Shown here one piece after another: positions 52,614-61,849 of a DNA stretch of 64,000 nucleotides; positions within the stretch are counted from its first letter, which is position 1, and each line of letters opens with the position of its first letter. Made by a program: the position numbers and the translations under genes. The notes below the pieces were generated by a model. That model searched no databases. It was given only the letters and a program-made list of their open reading frames with translations, and was not told where the DNA came from. The DNA is from Mycetocola lacteus (lineage in GTDB: Bacteria; Actinomycetota; Actinomycetes; Actinomycetales; Microbacteriaceae): positions 1 to 64,000 of the forward strand of contig NZ_RCUY01000016.1 in assembly GCF_003667575.1 (NCBI RefSeq), given 5' to 3'.

Positions 52614-53935
52614 AAATTTCGGTGATCGGTTGCGGGTATCTCGGTGCCGTACACGCGGCGGCGATGGCGACCCTGGGCCATGAGGTGGTGGGCCTCGATG
52701 TGGATCCGGAGAAAATTGCCGCGCTCTCGGCGGGCCGAGCCCCCTTCTTCGAGCCGGGACTTCCCGAGCTGCTGGCGGAGGCAGGCGCGACGGGCAAGCT
52801 GCGCTTCACGATCGATCCCGAGCTGCTACGTGGTGCCCGAGTGCACTTTCTCGCGGTGGGGACCCCGCAGGCCGCCGATGGCGGTGCTGCGGATCTGAGC
52901 TATCTGCACGCGGCCCTGGCGACCCTGCTTCCCCGACTGTCGCCCGGCGATCTGGTTGTGGGCAAGTCCACGGTACCCGTGGGAACCGCCGAGACCCTGC
53001 GTGCCCGCGTGCGTGAGCGCGGGGCCGAACTGGCGTGGAACCCGGAGTTCTTGCGGGAGGGCTTTGCCGTGCAGGACACCCTGCGGCCCGACCGTCTAGT
53101 CTACGGATTCGCCGCCGAGACCCTGGTACGCGAGGGGGACGGTGTCCGGGCACCGGGCATCGAACTGCTAAACGAGGTGTATGCCGATGCTCTCGCGGCG
53201 CACACACCGCTCGTGGTTACCGATTTTGCCACGGCGGAGCTGGTGAAGGTCGCGGCCAATGCATTCTTGGCCACCAAGATCTCCTTCATCAATGCGATGG
53301 CCGAGATCGCCGATGTGACCGGGGCCGACGTGAGTGATTTGGCCGTGGCCATCGGCCACGATGAGCGCATCGGATCGCGCTTCCTGCGTGCCGGTATCGG
53401 GTTCGGAGGCGGCTGTCTGCCCAAGGACATCCGCGCGTTTTCCGCCCGTGCGGAGGAGCTCGGGGTGGGGGATTCGCTGGGCTTCCTGGCCGAGGTAGAC
53501 CGGGTGAACCTGCGCCGGCGCGACCTGGTGGTTGACCGGGTGGCCTCGATCCTGGGAGATCTGGACGGCCGCCGGGTCACGGTTCTGGGGCTCGCATTTA
53601 AGCCCGACAGTGATGATGTGCGCGATTCCCCCGCGCTGGATATTGCGACGCGGCTCGCCGCTCGTGGCGCTCTGGTGACCGCAACCGATCCGCAGGCGAT
53701 CCCCACCGCGAGCCGGCTGGCCCCGCGCCTGAACTATGTGGGGGACACCTCGGCGGCTCTCGCCGGTGCCGAGATTGTGCTGCTGCTCACCGAGTGGTCG
53801 GAGTATCGAACCCTCGATCCCGTGGCCGCCGCAACACTCGTAGACACGCCGATCGTGATTGATGGACGCAACTGCCTGGATCGCTCGGCCTGGCGCGGCG
53901 CGGGCTGGGCCTATCACGGCCTGGGACGCCGCTAG
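52610..53935 (+). CDS. UDP-glucose 6-dehydrogenase family protein
   Basis: NAD-dependent dehydrogenase that oxidises UDP-glucose to UDP-glucuronate, 441 aa. N-terminal MKISVIGCGYLGAVHAAAM binds NAD; KSTVPVGTAETLRARV, WNPEFLREGFAVQD, and the catalytic-Cys motif GFGGGCLPKDIRAF (near residue 268) are intact; the C-terminal domain starts LGLAFKPDSDDVRDSPAL. The ATG overlaps the tdk stop. Neighbours do not include other polysaccharide genes. Related UDP-ManNAc or GDP-mannose dehydrogenases cannot be fully excluded. Confidence 0.9.
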   Translation: MKISVIGCGYLGAVHAAAMATLGHEVVGLDVDPEKIAALSAGRAPFFEPGLPELLAEAGATGKLRFTIDPELLRGARVHFLAVGTPQAADGGAADLSYLHAALATLLPRLSPGDLVVGKSTVPVGTAETLRARVRERGAELAWNPEFLREGFAVQDTLRPDRLVYGFAAETLVREGDGVRAPGIELLNEVYADALAAHTPLVVTDFATAELVKVAANAFLATKISFINAMAEIADVTGADVSDLAVAIGHDERIGSRFLRAGIGFGGGCLPKDIRAFSARAEELGVGDSLGFLAEVDRVNLRRRDLVVDRVASILGDLDGRRVTVLGLAFKPDSDDVRDSPALDIATRLAARGALVTATDPQAIPTASRLAPRLNYVGDTSAALAGAEIVLLLTEWSEYRTLDPVAAATLVDTPIVIDGRNCLDRSAWRGAGWAYHGLGRR

Positions 53936-53994
53936 GCGGCCCGGGCGATTCGCCGAGAACCCGGCCGGGTGTGATAGCGTGACACCCGAAAACC

Positions 53995-54068
53995 ACGTGA
54001 CACGGGGTGCCCTCCGGGGCTGAGATTACACCCGTCGAACCTGATCTAGCTTGTACTAGCGAAGGGAT
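53995..54068 (+). promoter_or_regulatory. TPP riboswitch (THI element)
   Basis: The core is present in order: ACGGGGTGCC, GGGGCTGAGATTACACCC, GAACCTGATCTAGCTTGTACTAGCGAAGGGA. The GCTGAGA and CCTGATC elements match the TPP aptamer consensus. The end of the aptamer (GAAGGGA) is also the ribosome-binding site for thiM, so thiamine pyrophosphate would block translation directly. Confidence 0.95.
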
Positions 54069-54075
54069 GTCGCGC

Positions 54076-54885
54076 ATGTCGCGCACGCCAGAAAACCTTA
54101 TTTCTCAGACCCAGACCGCCCTCGAGCGGGTGCGTGAAACCGCGCCACTCGTGCAGAGCATCACCAATGCGGTGGTCACCAATTTCACCGCGAATGCTCT
54201 GCTGGCGCTCGGAGCGGCACCGGCGATGTGTGACATCGTCGGCGAGGCCGGACCGTTTGCCCGCATCGCCCAGGGGCTGCTGATCAACCTCGGCACCCCG
54301 GTGCCCGAACAGCGTGAAGCCGCCCGTGAGGCCGTGAGCGCCGCGAACGAGGCGGGTACCCCGTGGGTGCTTGATCCGGTCGCGATCGGGGCCCTGCCGA
54401 TCCGTACGGCTCTCGCGTTGGAGCTGCGCGAGTTGCGCCCCACCATCATCCGCGGCAACGCCTCGGAGATCCTGGCGCTGGCCGAGGCCGGTACCGGCGG
54501 ACGCGGCGTGGACGCGACCGATGGGGTCGAGAGTGCGCGGGATGCCGCGGTGTCACTTGCCCGCCGAACCGGCGGGGTCCTCGCGGTCTCCGGACCCACC
54601 GACCTGGTCACCGATGGGGAGCGCTTTGTGCGCCTGTCCAACGGTCATGTGCTGCAAACCCGGATCACCGGCGGGGGATGCGCCCTGGGCGCGGTCCTGG
54701 CGGCCTTCGCCTCCGTAGATGAGGACCCGCTGGTGGCGGCCGTAGCCGCGGTCAGCACCTACAACATTGCCGCCGAGCTCGCGGCCGAGCGTGCGCCGCG
54801 GCCGGGCAGCTTCCAGATCGCGTTCCTGGACGCCCTGGATGAGGTCTCTCCCGCGCACATCGCCGCTCGGATGGTGATCGCATGA
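54076..54885 (+). CDS. thiM: Hydroxyethylthiazole kinase
   Basis: Phosphorylates the salvaged thiazole alcohol of thiamine, 269 aa. [23 protein letters not shown] at the N-terminus and the catalytic-Cys region [18 protein letters not shown] near residue 200 are diagnostic; [14 protein letters not shown] and [13 protein letters not shown] complete the ribokinase-like fold. I prefer ATG 54076 (MSRTPEN), nine bases after GAAGGG, over ATG 54067, which abuts the site. The stop overlaps thiE (ATGA). Controlled by the TPP riboswitch upstream. Confidence 0.93.
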   Translation: MSRTPENLISQTQTALERVRETAPLVQSITNAVVTNFTANALLALGAAPAMCDIVGEAGPFARIAQGLLINLGTPVPEQREAAREAVSAANEAGTPWVLDPVAIGALPIRTALALELRELRPTIIRGNASEILALAEAGTGGRGVDATDGVESARDAAVSLARRTGGVLAVSGPTDLVTDGERFVRLSNGHVLQTRITGGGCALGAVLAAFASVDEDPLVAAVAAVSTYNIAAELAAERAPRPGSFQIAFLDALDEVSPAHIAARMVIA

Positions 54886-55544
54886 GCCTGCCCCAGCCCG
54901 ACCTCTCGGTCTACCTGGTGACCGATACCGCCCAGCTGCGCGCCGCCGGACACGATCCCGTGGGCGGTGTGCTGGCCGCGGTAGCCGGGGGCGTCAACAC
55001 CGTGCAGGTGCGTGAGAAGGACGCCTCGGCCCGCGACTTCCTGGCCTACGTCGAAGCCCTCTCGGCGGCCCTGCCCGCGCATGTGTCCCTGATTGTCAAC
55101 GACCGGGTGGACGTGTTTCTCGCCGCCCGGGTGCGGGCGGCCCGGGTGGCTGGCGTGCACGTGGGGCAGAGCGATCTGCCGGTGACCGCGATCCGCTCGC
55201 TGATCGGCACCGACGCGATCCTCGGGCTGTCCGCCAGTACCCCCGAGGAGATCGCGGCCGCCGCGGCCTCGGGGGTGGTGGATCACATCGGCATCGGACC
55301 GCTGCACAACACGACCACCAAGGCCGATGCGCCGGACGGGCTGGGACACCCGGCGGTTGCTCGACTCGCCGCCGCTTCGCCGTTGCCCGCGGTGGCCATC
55401 GGCGGTCTGCACGCCGCAGATCTGCCGATCCTGCGTGCGGCGGGCCTGGAGGGTGCGGCGCTGGTGTCTGCGATCTGTGCCGTCCCCGACCCCGAAGCAG
55501 CGGCCCGCGAGCTGCGTGCAGCCTGGAACGGAGCGGCGGCATGA
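54882..55544 (+). CDS. thiE: Thiamine phosphate synthase
   Basis: Joins HMP pyrophosphate and thiazole phosphate into thiamine phosphate, 220 aa. TIM-barrel motifs are visible: [70 protein letters not shown] and [11 protein letters not shown]. Overlaps thiM and thiD/tenA by four bases on both sides, forming one coupled operon. Confidence 0.95.
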   Translation: MSLPQPDLSVYLVTDTAQLRAAGHDPVGGVLAAVAGGVNTVQVREKDASARDFLAYVEALSAALPAHVSLIVNDRVDVFLAARVRAARVAGVHVGQSDLPVTAIRSLIGTDAILGLSASTPEEIAAAAASGVVDHIGIGPLHNTTTKADAPDGLGHPAVARLAAASPLPAVAIGGLHAADLPILRAAGLEGAALVSAICAVPDPEAAARELRAAWNGAAA

Positions 55545-57082
55545 GCGCGGAGGTTTCCAACCCGAACCCGGAGGCCTCCGGTCCGGTCCGAGTCCTCTCG
55601 ATCGCCGGCACCGATCCCACCGGTGGGGCCGGCATCCAGGCCGACCTCAAGTCCATCGCCGCCAATGGCGGTTTCGGGATGGCCGTGGTCACCGCCCTGG
55701 TTGCCCAGAACACCCGGGGTGTGCGTAGCGTGCACGTGCCGCCCGTGGCCTTCCTGCGGGAGCAGCTGGATGCGGTCTCGGATGACGTGGTCATCGACGC
55801 GGTGAAGATCGGGATGCTCGGCGACGCGGAGGTGATCGACACCGTGACTCGCTGGCTGGATGAGGTCCGCCCGCCCCTCGTCGTCCTTGACCCGGTGATG
55901 ATCGCGACCAGCGGCGACCGGCTCCTGGCGGCCGAGGCCGAGACTGCGCTGCGCGGCCTGCTCTCGCGGGCACACCTGATCACCCCCAACATCCCCGAGC
56001 TGGCAATCCTCGCCGAGGAACCCGCTGCCACCACCTGGCCGGGTGTCCTGGAGCAGGCGCTGCGCGTCTCCGAGCGCTATGCCGTACGGGTCCTCGCCAA
56101 GGGCGGACACCTGGAGGGGGCGCATGCTCCGGACGCCCTGGTTGATGCCTCCGGCACCCTGCCCGAGCGGGCGCGCGTGGTGGAATTCTCGGGTGTGCGT
56201 ATCCACACCGAAAACACCCACGGAACGGGCTGTTCGCTCTCCGCAGCCCTGGCCACTCGAATTGCCGCGGACGGGGACTGGCTTGCGGCCATCGCCGAGG
56301 TCAAGCGCTGGTTGACCGAGTCGATCACCCACGCCGATTCGCTGCACGTGGGTGAGGGTCACGGGCCGATCTCCCACTTCGCCGGACTCTGGTCGCGCGG
56401 CGGCCTGGCAACCGAGCGTGCGGCCGGTGAGTACCTCGAAGACTGGTGGCAGGCCATCGCCCCGATCCGGCACCGGGCAAATACTCTCCCGTTTGTTGAG
56501 CAGCTGGGTGCGGGAACCCTCGATCGCGACGCGTTCACCTGGTACCTGGCCCAGGACGCGCTCTACCTGCGGGACTATTCCCGGGTGCTTGCCGAAGCCT
56601 CAAAGCTTGCTCCAACCCCCGAAGAACAGGCGTTTTGGGCTGCCGGCGCCAACGGGGCGATCGCCGCAGAGCTCCAGCTTCACCAGGGCTGGTTGCCCGA
56701 GGATGAGGTGTTCTCCACGCCGCCCGCTCCGACGACCATCGCCTACGTGGATCATCTGCTGGCCGCTGCCGCGCGCGGTGAATACGCGGTGATTATCGCC
56801 GCGGTGCTGCCCTGCTACTGGCTCTATCAGGACATCGGGACCCGCCTGGTGGCGCAGTCACATCCCGAGCACCCGTATGCGAGCTGGCTGGAAACCTACG
56901 CCGATGAGGTCTTCGCCCGATCCACCCGCTCGGCGATTGGATACGTGGGGGAGGCCGTGCGTCGGGCGGATCCGGAGACGCGGGCGCGGATGTTCGAGGC
57001 CTTCGAGCGCGCTTCGGCCCATGAGGTCGCCTTCTTTGCCGCCCCACTGGAGGCTCGAGCGGTTCCCGGACACGCCGAATGA
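55541..57082 (+). CDS. thiD: Bifunctional HMP/HMP-phosphate kinase ThiD fused to TenA thiaminase II domain
   Basis: A 513-aa fusion. Residues about 15-275 are ThiD (SIAGTDPTGGAGIQADLKSI, VLDPVMIATSGDRLL, HGTGCSLSAALATRI), adding two phosphates to hydroxymethylpyrimidine. Residues about 295-510 are TenA/Thi4-C type (WWQAIAPIRHRANTLPFVEQLGAGTL, YLAQDALYLRDYSRVLAEAS, and the catalytic Cys in AAVLPCYWLYQDIG), which releases HMP from degraded thiamine. The fusion thus links salvage of the pyrimidine with its activation. ATG overlaps the thiE stop. Last gene of the riboswitch operon. Confidence 0.92.
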   Translation: MSAEVSNPNPEASGPVRVLSIAGTDPTGGAGIQADLKSIAANGGFGMAVVTALVAQNTRGVRSVHVPPVAFLREQLDAVSDDVVIDAVKIGMLGDAEVIDTVTRWLDEVRPPLVVLDPVMIATSGDRLLAAEAETALRGLLSRAHLITPNIPELAILAEEPAATTWPGVLEQALRVSERYAVRVLAKGGHLEGAHAPDALVDASGTLPERARVVEFSGVRIHTENTHGTGCSLSAALATRIAADGDWLAAIAEVKRWLTESITHADSLHVGEGHGPISHFAGLWSRGGLATERAAGEYLEDWWQAIAPIRHRANTLPFVEQLGAGTLDRDAFTWYLAQDALYLRDYSRVLAEASKLAPTPEEQAFWAAGANGAIAAELQLHQGWLPEDEVFSTPPAPTTIAYVDHLLAAAARGEYAVIIAAVLPCYWLYQDIGTRLVAQSHPEHPYASWLETYADEVFARSTRSAIGYVGEAVRRADPETRARMFEAFERASAHEVAFFAAPLEARAVPGHAE

Positions 57083-57193
57083 CACACCCGGCGTGCACAT
57101 TCCCCCGCGGGTGTGCACGCCGGAAAACCGCGGAAACACGCTAAAAAAACGCCGCTTTTGGGGTCCGTGGTCAAACTCCGGGTGAAAATCAGG

Positions 57194-57199
57194 TACTCT
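57194..57199 (+). promoter_or_regulatory. -10 box for tRNA-Pro
   Basis: TACTCT (in GTACTCTAATAG) 24 bases before the tRNA 5' end. Confidence 0.35.
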
Positions 57200-57222
57200 A
57201 ATAGAGGTCGCAAGATCACCAT

Positions 57223-57296
<74 letters not shown>

Positions 57297-57310
57297 CAGA
57301 TGGAAACATC

Positions 57311-57342
57311 AAAGCCGGTCAGAGAAATCTGACCGGCTTTTG
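57311..57342 (+). terminator. Terminator after tRNA-Pro
   Basis: A 13-bp stem AAAGCCGGTCAGA / TCTGACCGGCTTT with a GAAA loop, then TTGTTTTG. It lies 14 bases beyond the tRNA. Confidence 0.85.
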
Positions 57343-57452
57343 TTTTGCGCCGGGCCACTCACCCACTCGGCGGCTGTGCTCGTCCTCCTCCGCAGGGGTG
57401 CTCTCCTTCGCGCTGACGCAGGGCATACTGTCACACGGCATACATGCGCACA

Positions 57453-57484
57453 AGACGCCCGCACACGTGGGTGTACGGGCGTCT
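57453..57484 (-). terminator. Terminator after metallophosphoesterase gene
   Basis: Stem AGACGCCCG / CGGGCGTCT with an inner ACAC / GTGT pairing, beyond the stop of the minus-strand gene at 57511 and followed on that strand by TTGTG. Confidence 0.55.
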
Positions 57485-57510
57485 GAGGCGTGCCTGAGGC
57501 TTGGGGACGT

Positions 57511-58470
57511 CTAGCGGGCCACCAGGGTGACCAGCGTGGCCTCGGGGCGGCAGGCAAAGCGCACCGGGGCATAGATCGAGGTGCCGAGGCCCGCCGAGAC
57601 GTTGAGGTAGGCGCTGCGGAACGCGTGTCGCCAGAGGCTCAGTCCCTTGACCTGACGTCGCGGAATATCGCAGTTGGTCACCAGGGCACCCACCCCCGGG
57701 ACGCACACCTGTCCGCCGTGGGTGTGGCCGGCCAGGATCACATCGGCCCCGTGGGTGACAAACGAGTTGAGCACACGCTGATACGGGGCGTGAGCGACGC
57801 CGATGTGCAGTGCGGGTGCGGCGGTGTCGGACTCGAAGGAATCGGCGTCCTCCTGCCCGTCCAGGAGGCCGGTGAGCAGATCGAGACGGTCCCGTCCGAT
57901 GTGCGGATCGTCGACCCCGAAGAACCCGATCCGCGTCCCGCGAATGGTGATCTCATCCACCCGGTTGTTGAGTGAGCGCCATCCCAGCGCCTCGGTGAAA
58001 AAGCGCTCGAGCCGCGGGGTATCGAGATCCTTGGAGCGGCGCGGTGCCGAGGCCCCTGAGGAGGAGGGTCCACGGAAATATCGCAGCCAGTTTTTCCGCA
58101 CCGGACCGTAGTAGTCGTTGGAACCGTTGACGTAGACGCCGGGAACCCCACCAAACTCGGCAAAGGCCAGCTCGATCCCACGGATTCCGTCGGCATGGCC
58201 GAGATTATCGCCGGTGTCCACCACGAGGTCGGGCTGTTCGGCTGCCAGCGAGCGCACCCAGGCCTGCTTATCGCGCTGCCAGGGGGCCATATGCAGATCC
58301 GAGAGGTGCAGGATCTTGATCGGTTCGCTTCCCGCCGGAAGCACCGGGATCTCGACCCGACGCAGCGTGAACAGGCGCCGTTCCACCAGGCTCGCCCACG
58401 CAAAACACCCCGCGGCCGCGACGGCCAACACCCCCACCAGGGGAGTAATTCTGCCGGTCCGTCGGGCCAT
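57511..58470 (-). CDS. Metallophosphoesterase, membrane anchored
   Basis: Calcineurin-like phosphoesterase, 319 aa. One N-terminal membrane anchor (about residues 10-30) places the catalytic domain outside. Metal-binding motifs are intact: LHLSDLHMAPWQ, VDTGDNLGH, NGSNDYYGP (GNHD-type position changed to GSND), and GHTHGGQVCVPG. It resembles YaeI/YkuE-type enzymes. The GSND in place of GNHD removes the usual His of motif 3, which is worth noting. It is 14 bases downstream of the penicillin-binding protein gene in the same direction, so both may be cotranscribed. Confidence 0.88.
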   Translation of the reverse strand: MARRTGRITPLVGVLAVAAAGCFAWASLVERRLFTLRRVEIPVLPAGSEPIKILHLSDLHMAPWQRDKQAWVRSLAAEQPDLVVDTGDNLGHADGIRGIELAFAEFGGVPGVYVNGSNDYYGPVRKNWLRYFRGPSSSGASAPRRSKDLDTPRLERFFTEALGWRSLNNRVDEITIRGTRIGFFGVDDPHIGRDRLDLLTGLLDGQEDADSFESDTAAPALHIGVAHAPYQRVLNSFVTHGADVILAGHTHGGQVCVPGVGALVTNCDIPRRQVKGLSLWRHAFRSAYLNVSAGLGTSIYAPVRFACRPEATLVTLVAR

Positions 58471-58484
58471 CGGGGTGCTCCTTG

Positions 58485-61052
58485 CTAACAGCTCTGCTTG
58501 GTTACGGTGATGGAGGCCGGCGTATTGGCCGGGTTCACCATCGTATTGGCGGCGGGGATCTGTGCGGTCACCTTACCGTCACCGGGCGGCGCGGTCGGGT
58601 CGGCCACACACTTCTGATCCACGCTGGTGAAGCCGATGCCCTGGAGGGCCGACTTCGCCTGATCGCCGGTCATGTTCGACAGATCCGGAACACTCTTCCC
58701 GGTGCCGTCACTGGGGCGGATGGTGATCGTGTTCCCCGAGGTGACGTTGGTGCCGGCGGCCGGGTCGGTACCCGCCACCATTCCCGCGGCCACACTCGAG
58801 AGAACCGGGTCACCCACCTGCACGTTGAATCCGGCGGCGGTGAGCGCGGCGGTGGCGTCGGCGACGCTCTGACCGCTCACATCCGGGACCGGGCTCTGCT
58901 GGGTCTTGGTCAGCGAGGCATCCGGCTTCGGGAAGGCGTCTCCACCGAACTTGCCGATGGTCGCGGTGGTGATCCCGGCAAACGCGCGGAACTTTGCCTG
59001 GAAGGCGCTGGTACCGTTTGCCTGCACGTTATACATCGAGGACTTGCGGCCGGTGCCGGGCATACCCTGCACGTTTCCGATCCAGAACGAGGTCACGGCC
59101 TTGGTGGTTCCACCGGTGATCCAGGTGTCATACGCGTCATCCGCGGTACCGGTCTTACCGAACTGCGGGGCACCGGGGACAACCGCGTTGGCGGCGGTTC
59201 CACCGGGACCAAACACGGCCTGCATGGCGTAGGCCGCGGTGTTGGCAACCTCGGGGGTTACCGCCTGGTCGCAGCTGGACTTCGGCACGGCCATGTCCTT
59301 ACCGCCCGGGCCCACGATCTTGTCGATGGCAACCGGGGTGCAGAACTTACCCTGTGCGGCAATACCCGCGAAGGCACTCGCCATGGTCAGCGGGGCGATT
59401 TCGTTCGCACCGAGGACCGAGGAGGGGAGCTTGGAGAGCTCGCCACCGTCTGCGCGGTGGACACCGAGGGACTCGGCGGTCTTACGGATGTCGCACAGGT
59501 CCAGCTTGCTGGCCATGTTCACAAACGCGGTGTTGACCGAGCGTCGGGTCGCCTCATAAGGGGTGATTCGGCCCGATCCGCTACCGTCGTAGTTCTGGGG
59601 GTTCCAGGGCGCGGTGGTCATACGACCCCCGGGTTCACAGCTGTCCGTCCACCGGGTGTAGGACTGTCGGCTGGCGTCAACGGTGTCGTTGAGCGACTTG
59701 CCGGACTTCAGCCAGTCCAGCAGCACAAAGACCTTGTACTGCGAACCCACCTGGAATCCGTTGGAGCCACCGTAGTTGTAGTCGGTGTTGTAGTTGATGC
59801 TGGTGTGCGAACGGCTTGCCTGGCCCACCTGCTGGTCCTCGGAGAAGGTCTTGTTCTGGACCATCGCCAGCACGCGGCCGGTACCCGGCTGCACGGTCGA
59901 AGCAGCGGCACCGAGCTCAACGTTCGGCTTCTCCTCGGGAACCCAGCGATCCATCGCAGCCTGGGCGGCGTTCTGGATGTCGAGGTCGAGGGAGGTGTAG
60001 ACGTCCATGCCACCGCGACGCAGGGTCGCACGCCGGTCATCCAGGGTCGCACCGAATTCGGGGCTGTTCAGGATGATGTTCTGCACGTAGTTACAGAAGT
60101 AACCGGCGTTTCCGGCGGCCTGACATCCGGTGCTCGGCGGCTTGAGGTTCGGCTCAATCGGGCTCGCCACGGCCTCATCGTGCTGAGCCTTGGTGATCTT
60201 CCCCTCCTTGAGCATCTTGTCGATGACGTAGTCGCGGCGGTCCTTGGTCAGCTTGTAGCCGTTGGCCGCACCATTCTTCTCGCTATCGGGGCGGTCGATG
60301 CGCAGACCGTTGGGGTCGTTGATGGTCGCGATCAGCGTCGCAGCCTGCTGGATGTTGACATCCTTGGCGGACACACCGAAGTAGTACTGAGAGGCTGCCT
60401 CGACACCGTAGGAGACACCACCAAAGTTGGCGATGTTGAGGTACCCGAGCAGGATCTGGTCCTTGGTGTACTTCTGCTCCACACCGATCGAATAGCGCAT
60501 TTCGCGCAGCTTACGTTCGGGGGTCTGGCGGATCGCATCCTGATAGGCGGCGTCACGCTGTTCCTTATTGGTGATCTGTTCAGCGTTCTGCACCAGCACG
60601 TTCTTCACGTACTGCTGGGTGATCGAGGATCCGCCCTGGGTGCCGGATGACTTCACAAAGTTTGACAGAACGGCACGGGTGGTACCGATCAGGTCCACGC
60701 CGCCGTGATCGTAGAAGCGCGGGTCCTCGGTGGAAACCGCGGCGTCCTTAAAGTATTGGGAGACTTCGTCCCAGCCCACCTGCTGGCGGTTCTGGTCGTA
60801 GAAGGTGGCCAGCAGCTGGTGGCTGCCGTCCGAGGCGGTCGCGTAGATGTTTGTACGCTCCATCGGCGGATCAATGTCCAGGAAAGCCGGGAGCCCATCG
60901 AATGCGTTGATCGCACCCTTGGTGGACATGCCGGTCACGGCGAGGGCGGGGGTGACCGCTGCGGTCACGAGGATCCCCGCGGCGACGCTGAGACCGATGA
61001 AGCCCATCAGGCTACCCAGGACACCGCTACCGGTACGTTTTTCTTGAGGCAT
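58485..61052 (-). CDS. Class A penicillin-binding protein with PASTA domains
   Basis: Bifunctional peptidoglycan synthase, 855 aa. An N-terminal membrane helix (about 15-40) precedes the glycosyltransferase 51 domain (STEDPRFYDHGGVDLIGTTRA with catalytic Glu, then GGSSITQQYVKNVL). The transpeptidase domain has SQYK as the SxxK motif (GSQYKVF, where STFK is usual), SVN as SxN and GKTGTADD as KTG. Two PASTA domains end the protein (PDVSGQSVADATAALTAAG and PDLSNMTGDQAKSALQGIG). I chose ATG 61052 (MPQEKRTGSG), seven bases after a TAAACT box and so leaderless; ATG 61073 and 61109 are alternatives. Divergent from the DUF4177-ridA pair. Confidence 0.92.
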   Translation of the reverse strand: MPQEKRTGSGVLGSLMGFIGLSVAAGILVTAAVTPALAVTGMSTKGAINAFDGLPAFLDIDPPMERTNIYATASDGSHQLLATFYDQNRQQVGWDEVSQYFKDAAVSTEDPRFYDHGGVDLIGTTRAVLSNFVKSSGTQGGSSITQQYVKNVLVQNAEQITNKEQRDAAYQDAIRQTPERKLREMRYSIGVEQKYTKDQILLGYLNIANFGGVSYGVEAASQYYFGVSAKDVNIQQAATLIATINDPNGLRIDRPDSEKNGAANGYKLTKDRRDYVIDKMLKEGKITKAQHDEAVASPIEPNLKPPSTGCQAAGNAGYFCNYVQNIILNSPEFGATLDDRRATLRRGGMDVYTSLDLDIQNAAQAAMDRWVPEEKPNVELGAAASTVQPGTGRVLAMVQNKTFSEDQQVGQASRSHTSINYNTDYNYGGSNGFQVGSQYKVFVLLDWLKSGKSLNDTVDASRQSYTRWTDSCEPGGRMTTAPWNPQNYDGSGSGRITPYEATRRSVNTAFVNMASKLDLCDIRKTAESLGVHRADGGELSKLPSSVLGANEIAPLTMASAFAGIAAQGKFCTPVAIDKIVGPGGKDMAVPKSSCDQAVTPEVANTAAYAMQAVFGPGGTAANAVVPGAPQFGKTGTADDAYDTWITGGTTKAVTSFWIGNVQGMPGTGRKSSMYNVQANGTSAFQAKFRAFAGITTATIGKFGGDAFPKPDASLTKTQQSPVPDVSGQSVADATAALTAAGFNVQVGDPVLSSVAAGMVAGTDPAAGTNVTSGNTITIRPSDGTGKSVPDLSNMTGDQAKSALQGIGFTSVDQKCVADPTAPPGDGKVTAQIPAANTMVNPANTPASITVTKQSC

Positions 61053-61059
61053 AGGATTC

Positions 61060-61065
61060 AGTTTA
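61060..61065 (-). promoter_or_regulatory. -10 box for leaderless penicillin-binding protein gene
   Basis: TAAACT on the minus strand, seven bases before the ATG at 61052. This supports the short start. Confidence 0.45.
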
Positions 61066-61126
61066 AGCGACATTGCTGAAAGAATCCCTATCCGGGTCCC
61101 GAACTTCATACTTATTAAGGAGAAAC

Positions 61127-61297
61127 ATGAATCGCTGGGAGTACCTCACCACGCCGCTCATGATCCACAACACGGCCGCGATCCTCAACAACTGGGGTAA
61201 GCAGGGCTGGGAGCTGGTTCAGGTGGTGAACGGACCCGAGGGTGGCCTGGTTGCCTACCTCAAGCGTCCGCTGATCGAGGAGGGGGCACAGGCATGA
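61127..61297 (+). CDS. DUF4177 domain small protein
   Basis: A 56-aa protein (MNRWEYLTTPLMIHNTAAIL, then NNWGKQGWELVQVVNG), matching the small DUF4177-type proteins encoded before ridA in actinobacteria. AAGGAG site 6 bases before ATG 61127; the frame open further upstream overlaps the divergent promoter region. Its stop overlaps the ridA ATG (ATGA). Function unknown; the constant pairing suggests a joint role. Confidence 0.85.
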   Translation: MNRWEYLTTPLMIHNTAAILNNWGKQGWELVQVVNGPEGGLVAYLKRPLIEEGAQA

Positions 61298-61764
61298 GCA
61301 CCATCGCCGACCGTTTCGCCGAACTGGGTCTGAGCCTGCCCGAGGTCGCCGCTCCGGTGGCTGCCTATGTGCCCGCGGTGACCGAGGGAAACCTCGTATT
61401 CACCTCGGGACAGCTGCCGTTTGTCTCCGGCGCACTGCCCGAGACGGGCAAGGTGGGCGAAGGAGATGGGCTGGTCAGCCCCGAGATCGCTGCCGAGTAT
61501 GCCGGCATTGCGGTGCTCAACGCGCTGGCAGCCGTGCAGGCGCAGATCGGTTCGCTGGATCGGATCACCCGGATCGTCAAGATCAACGGCTTCGTCGCCT
61601 CGGACCCCGAATTCTTTGGCCAGCCCGCCGTGATCAACGGAGCCTCGACCCTGATTGGCGAGATCTTCGGTGAGCGCGGGCAGCATGCTCGGGCCGCTGT
61701 TGGTGTTGCGGTACTGCCGCTGAATGCCCCGGTTGAGGTCGAGATCGTGGTGGCTTTCGAGTAG
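61294..61764 (+). CDS. RidA family protein (2-iminobutanoate/2-iminopropanoate deaminase type)
   Basis: A 156-aa member of the YjgF/YER057c/UK114 family, which hydrolyses reactive enamine/imine intermediates from PLP enzymes. NLVFTSGQLPFVSGALP, NALAAVQAQIGSLDRITRIVKINGFVAS and GERGQHARAAVGVAVLPLNAPVEVEIV are typical. It is of the longer (~150 aa) subgroup, in which the Arg needed for deaminase activity must be checked; RARAAVGV-like Arg is present here as HARAAVGV. ATG overlaps the DUF4177 stop. Confidence 0.9.
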   Translation: MSTIADRFAELGLSLPEVAAPVAAYVPAVTEGNLVFTSGQLPFVSGALPETGKVGEGDGLVSPEIAAEYAGIAVLNALAAVQAQIGSLDRITRIVKINGFVASDPEFFGQPAVINGASTLIGEIFGERGQHARAAVGVAVLPLNAPVEVEIVVAFE

Positions 61765-61779
61765 TTCCCCACACACCAG

Positions 61780-61820
61780 ACGAGTGGCACTCGACCTCGG
61801 GGCCGAGTGCCACTCGTTTT
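61780..61820. terminator. Bidirectional terminator between ridA and acs
   Basis: A 14-bp stem ACGAGTGGCACTCG / CGAGTGCCACTCGT with a 10-base loop, followed by TTT, between convergent genes. Confidence 0.85.
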
Positions 61821-61849
61821 GGGGCGAAGTGGATATTAGATACGCGGCG

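Noticed and set aside
58482-60650. A 722-aa open frame antisense to the penicillin-binding protein
   Set aside because: Shadow of a gene whose transpeptidase, glycosyltransferase and PASTA motifs are clear on the minus strand.
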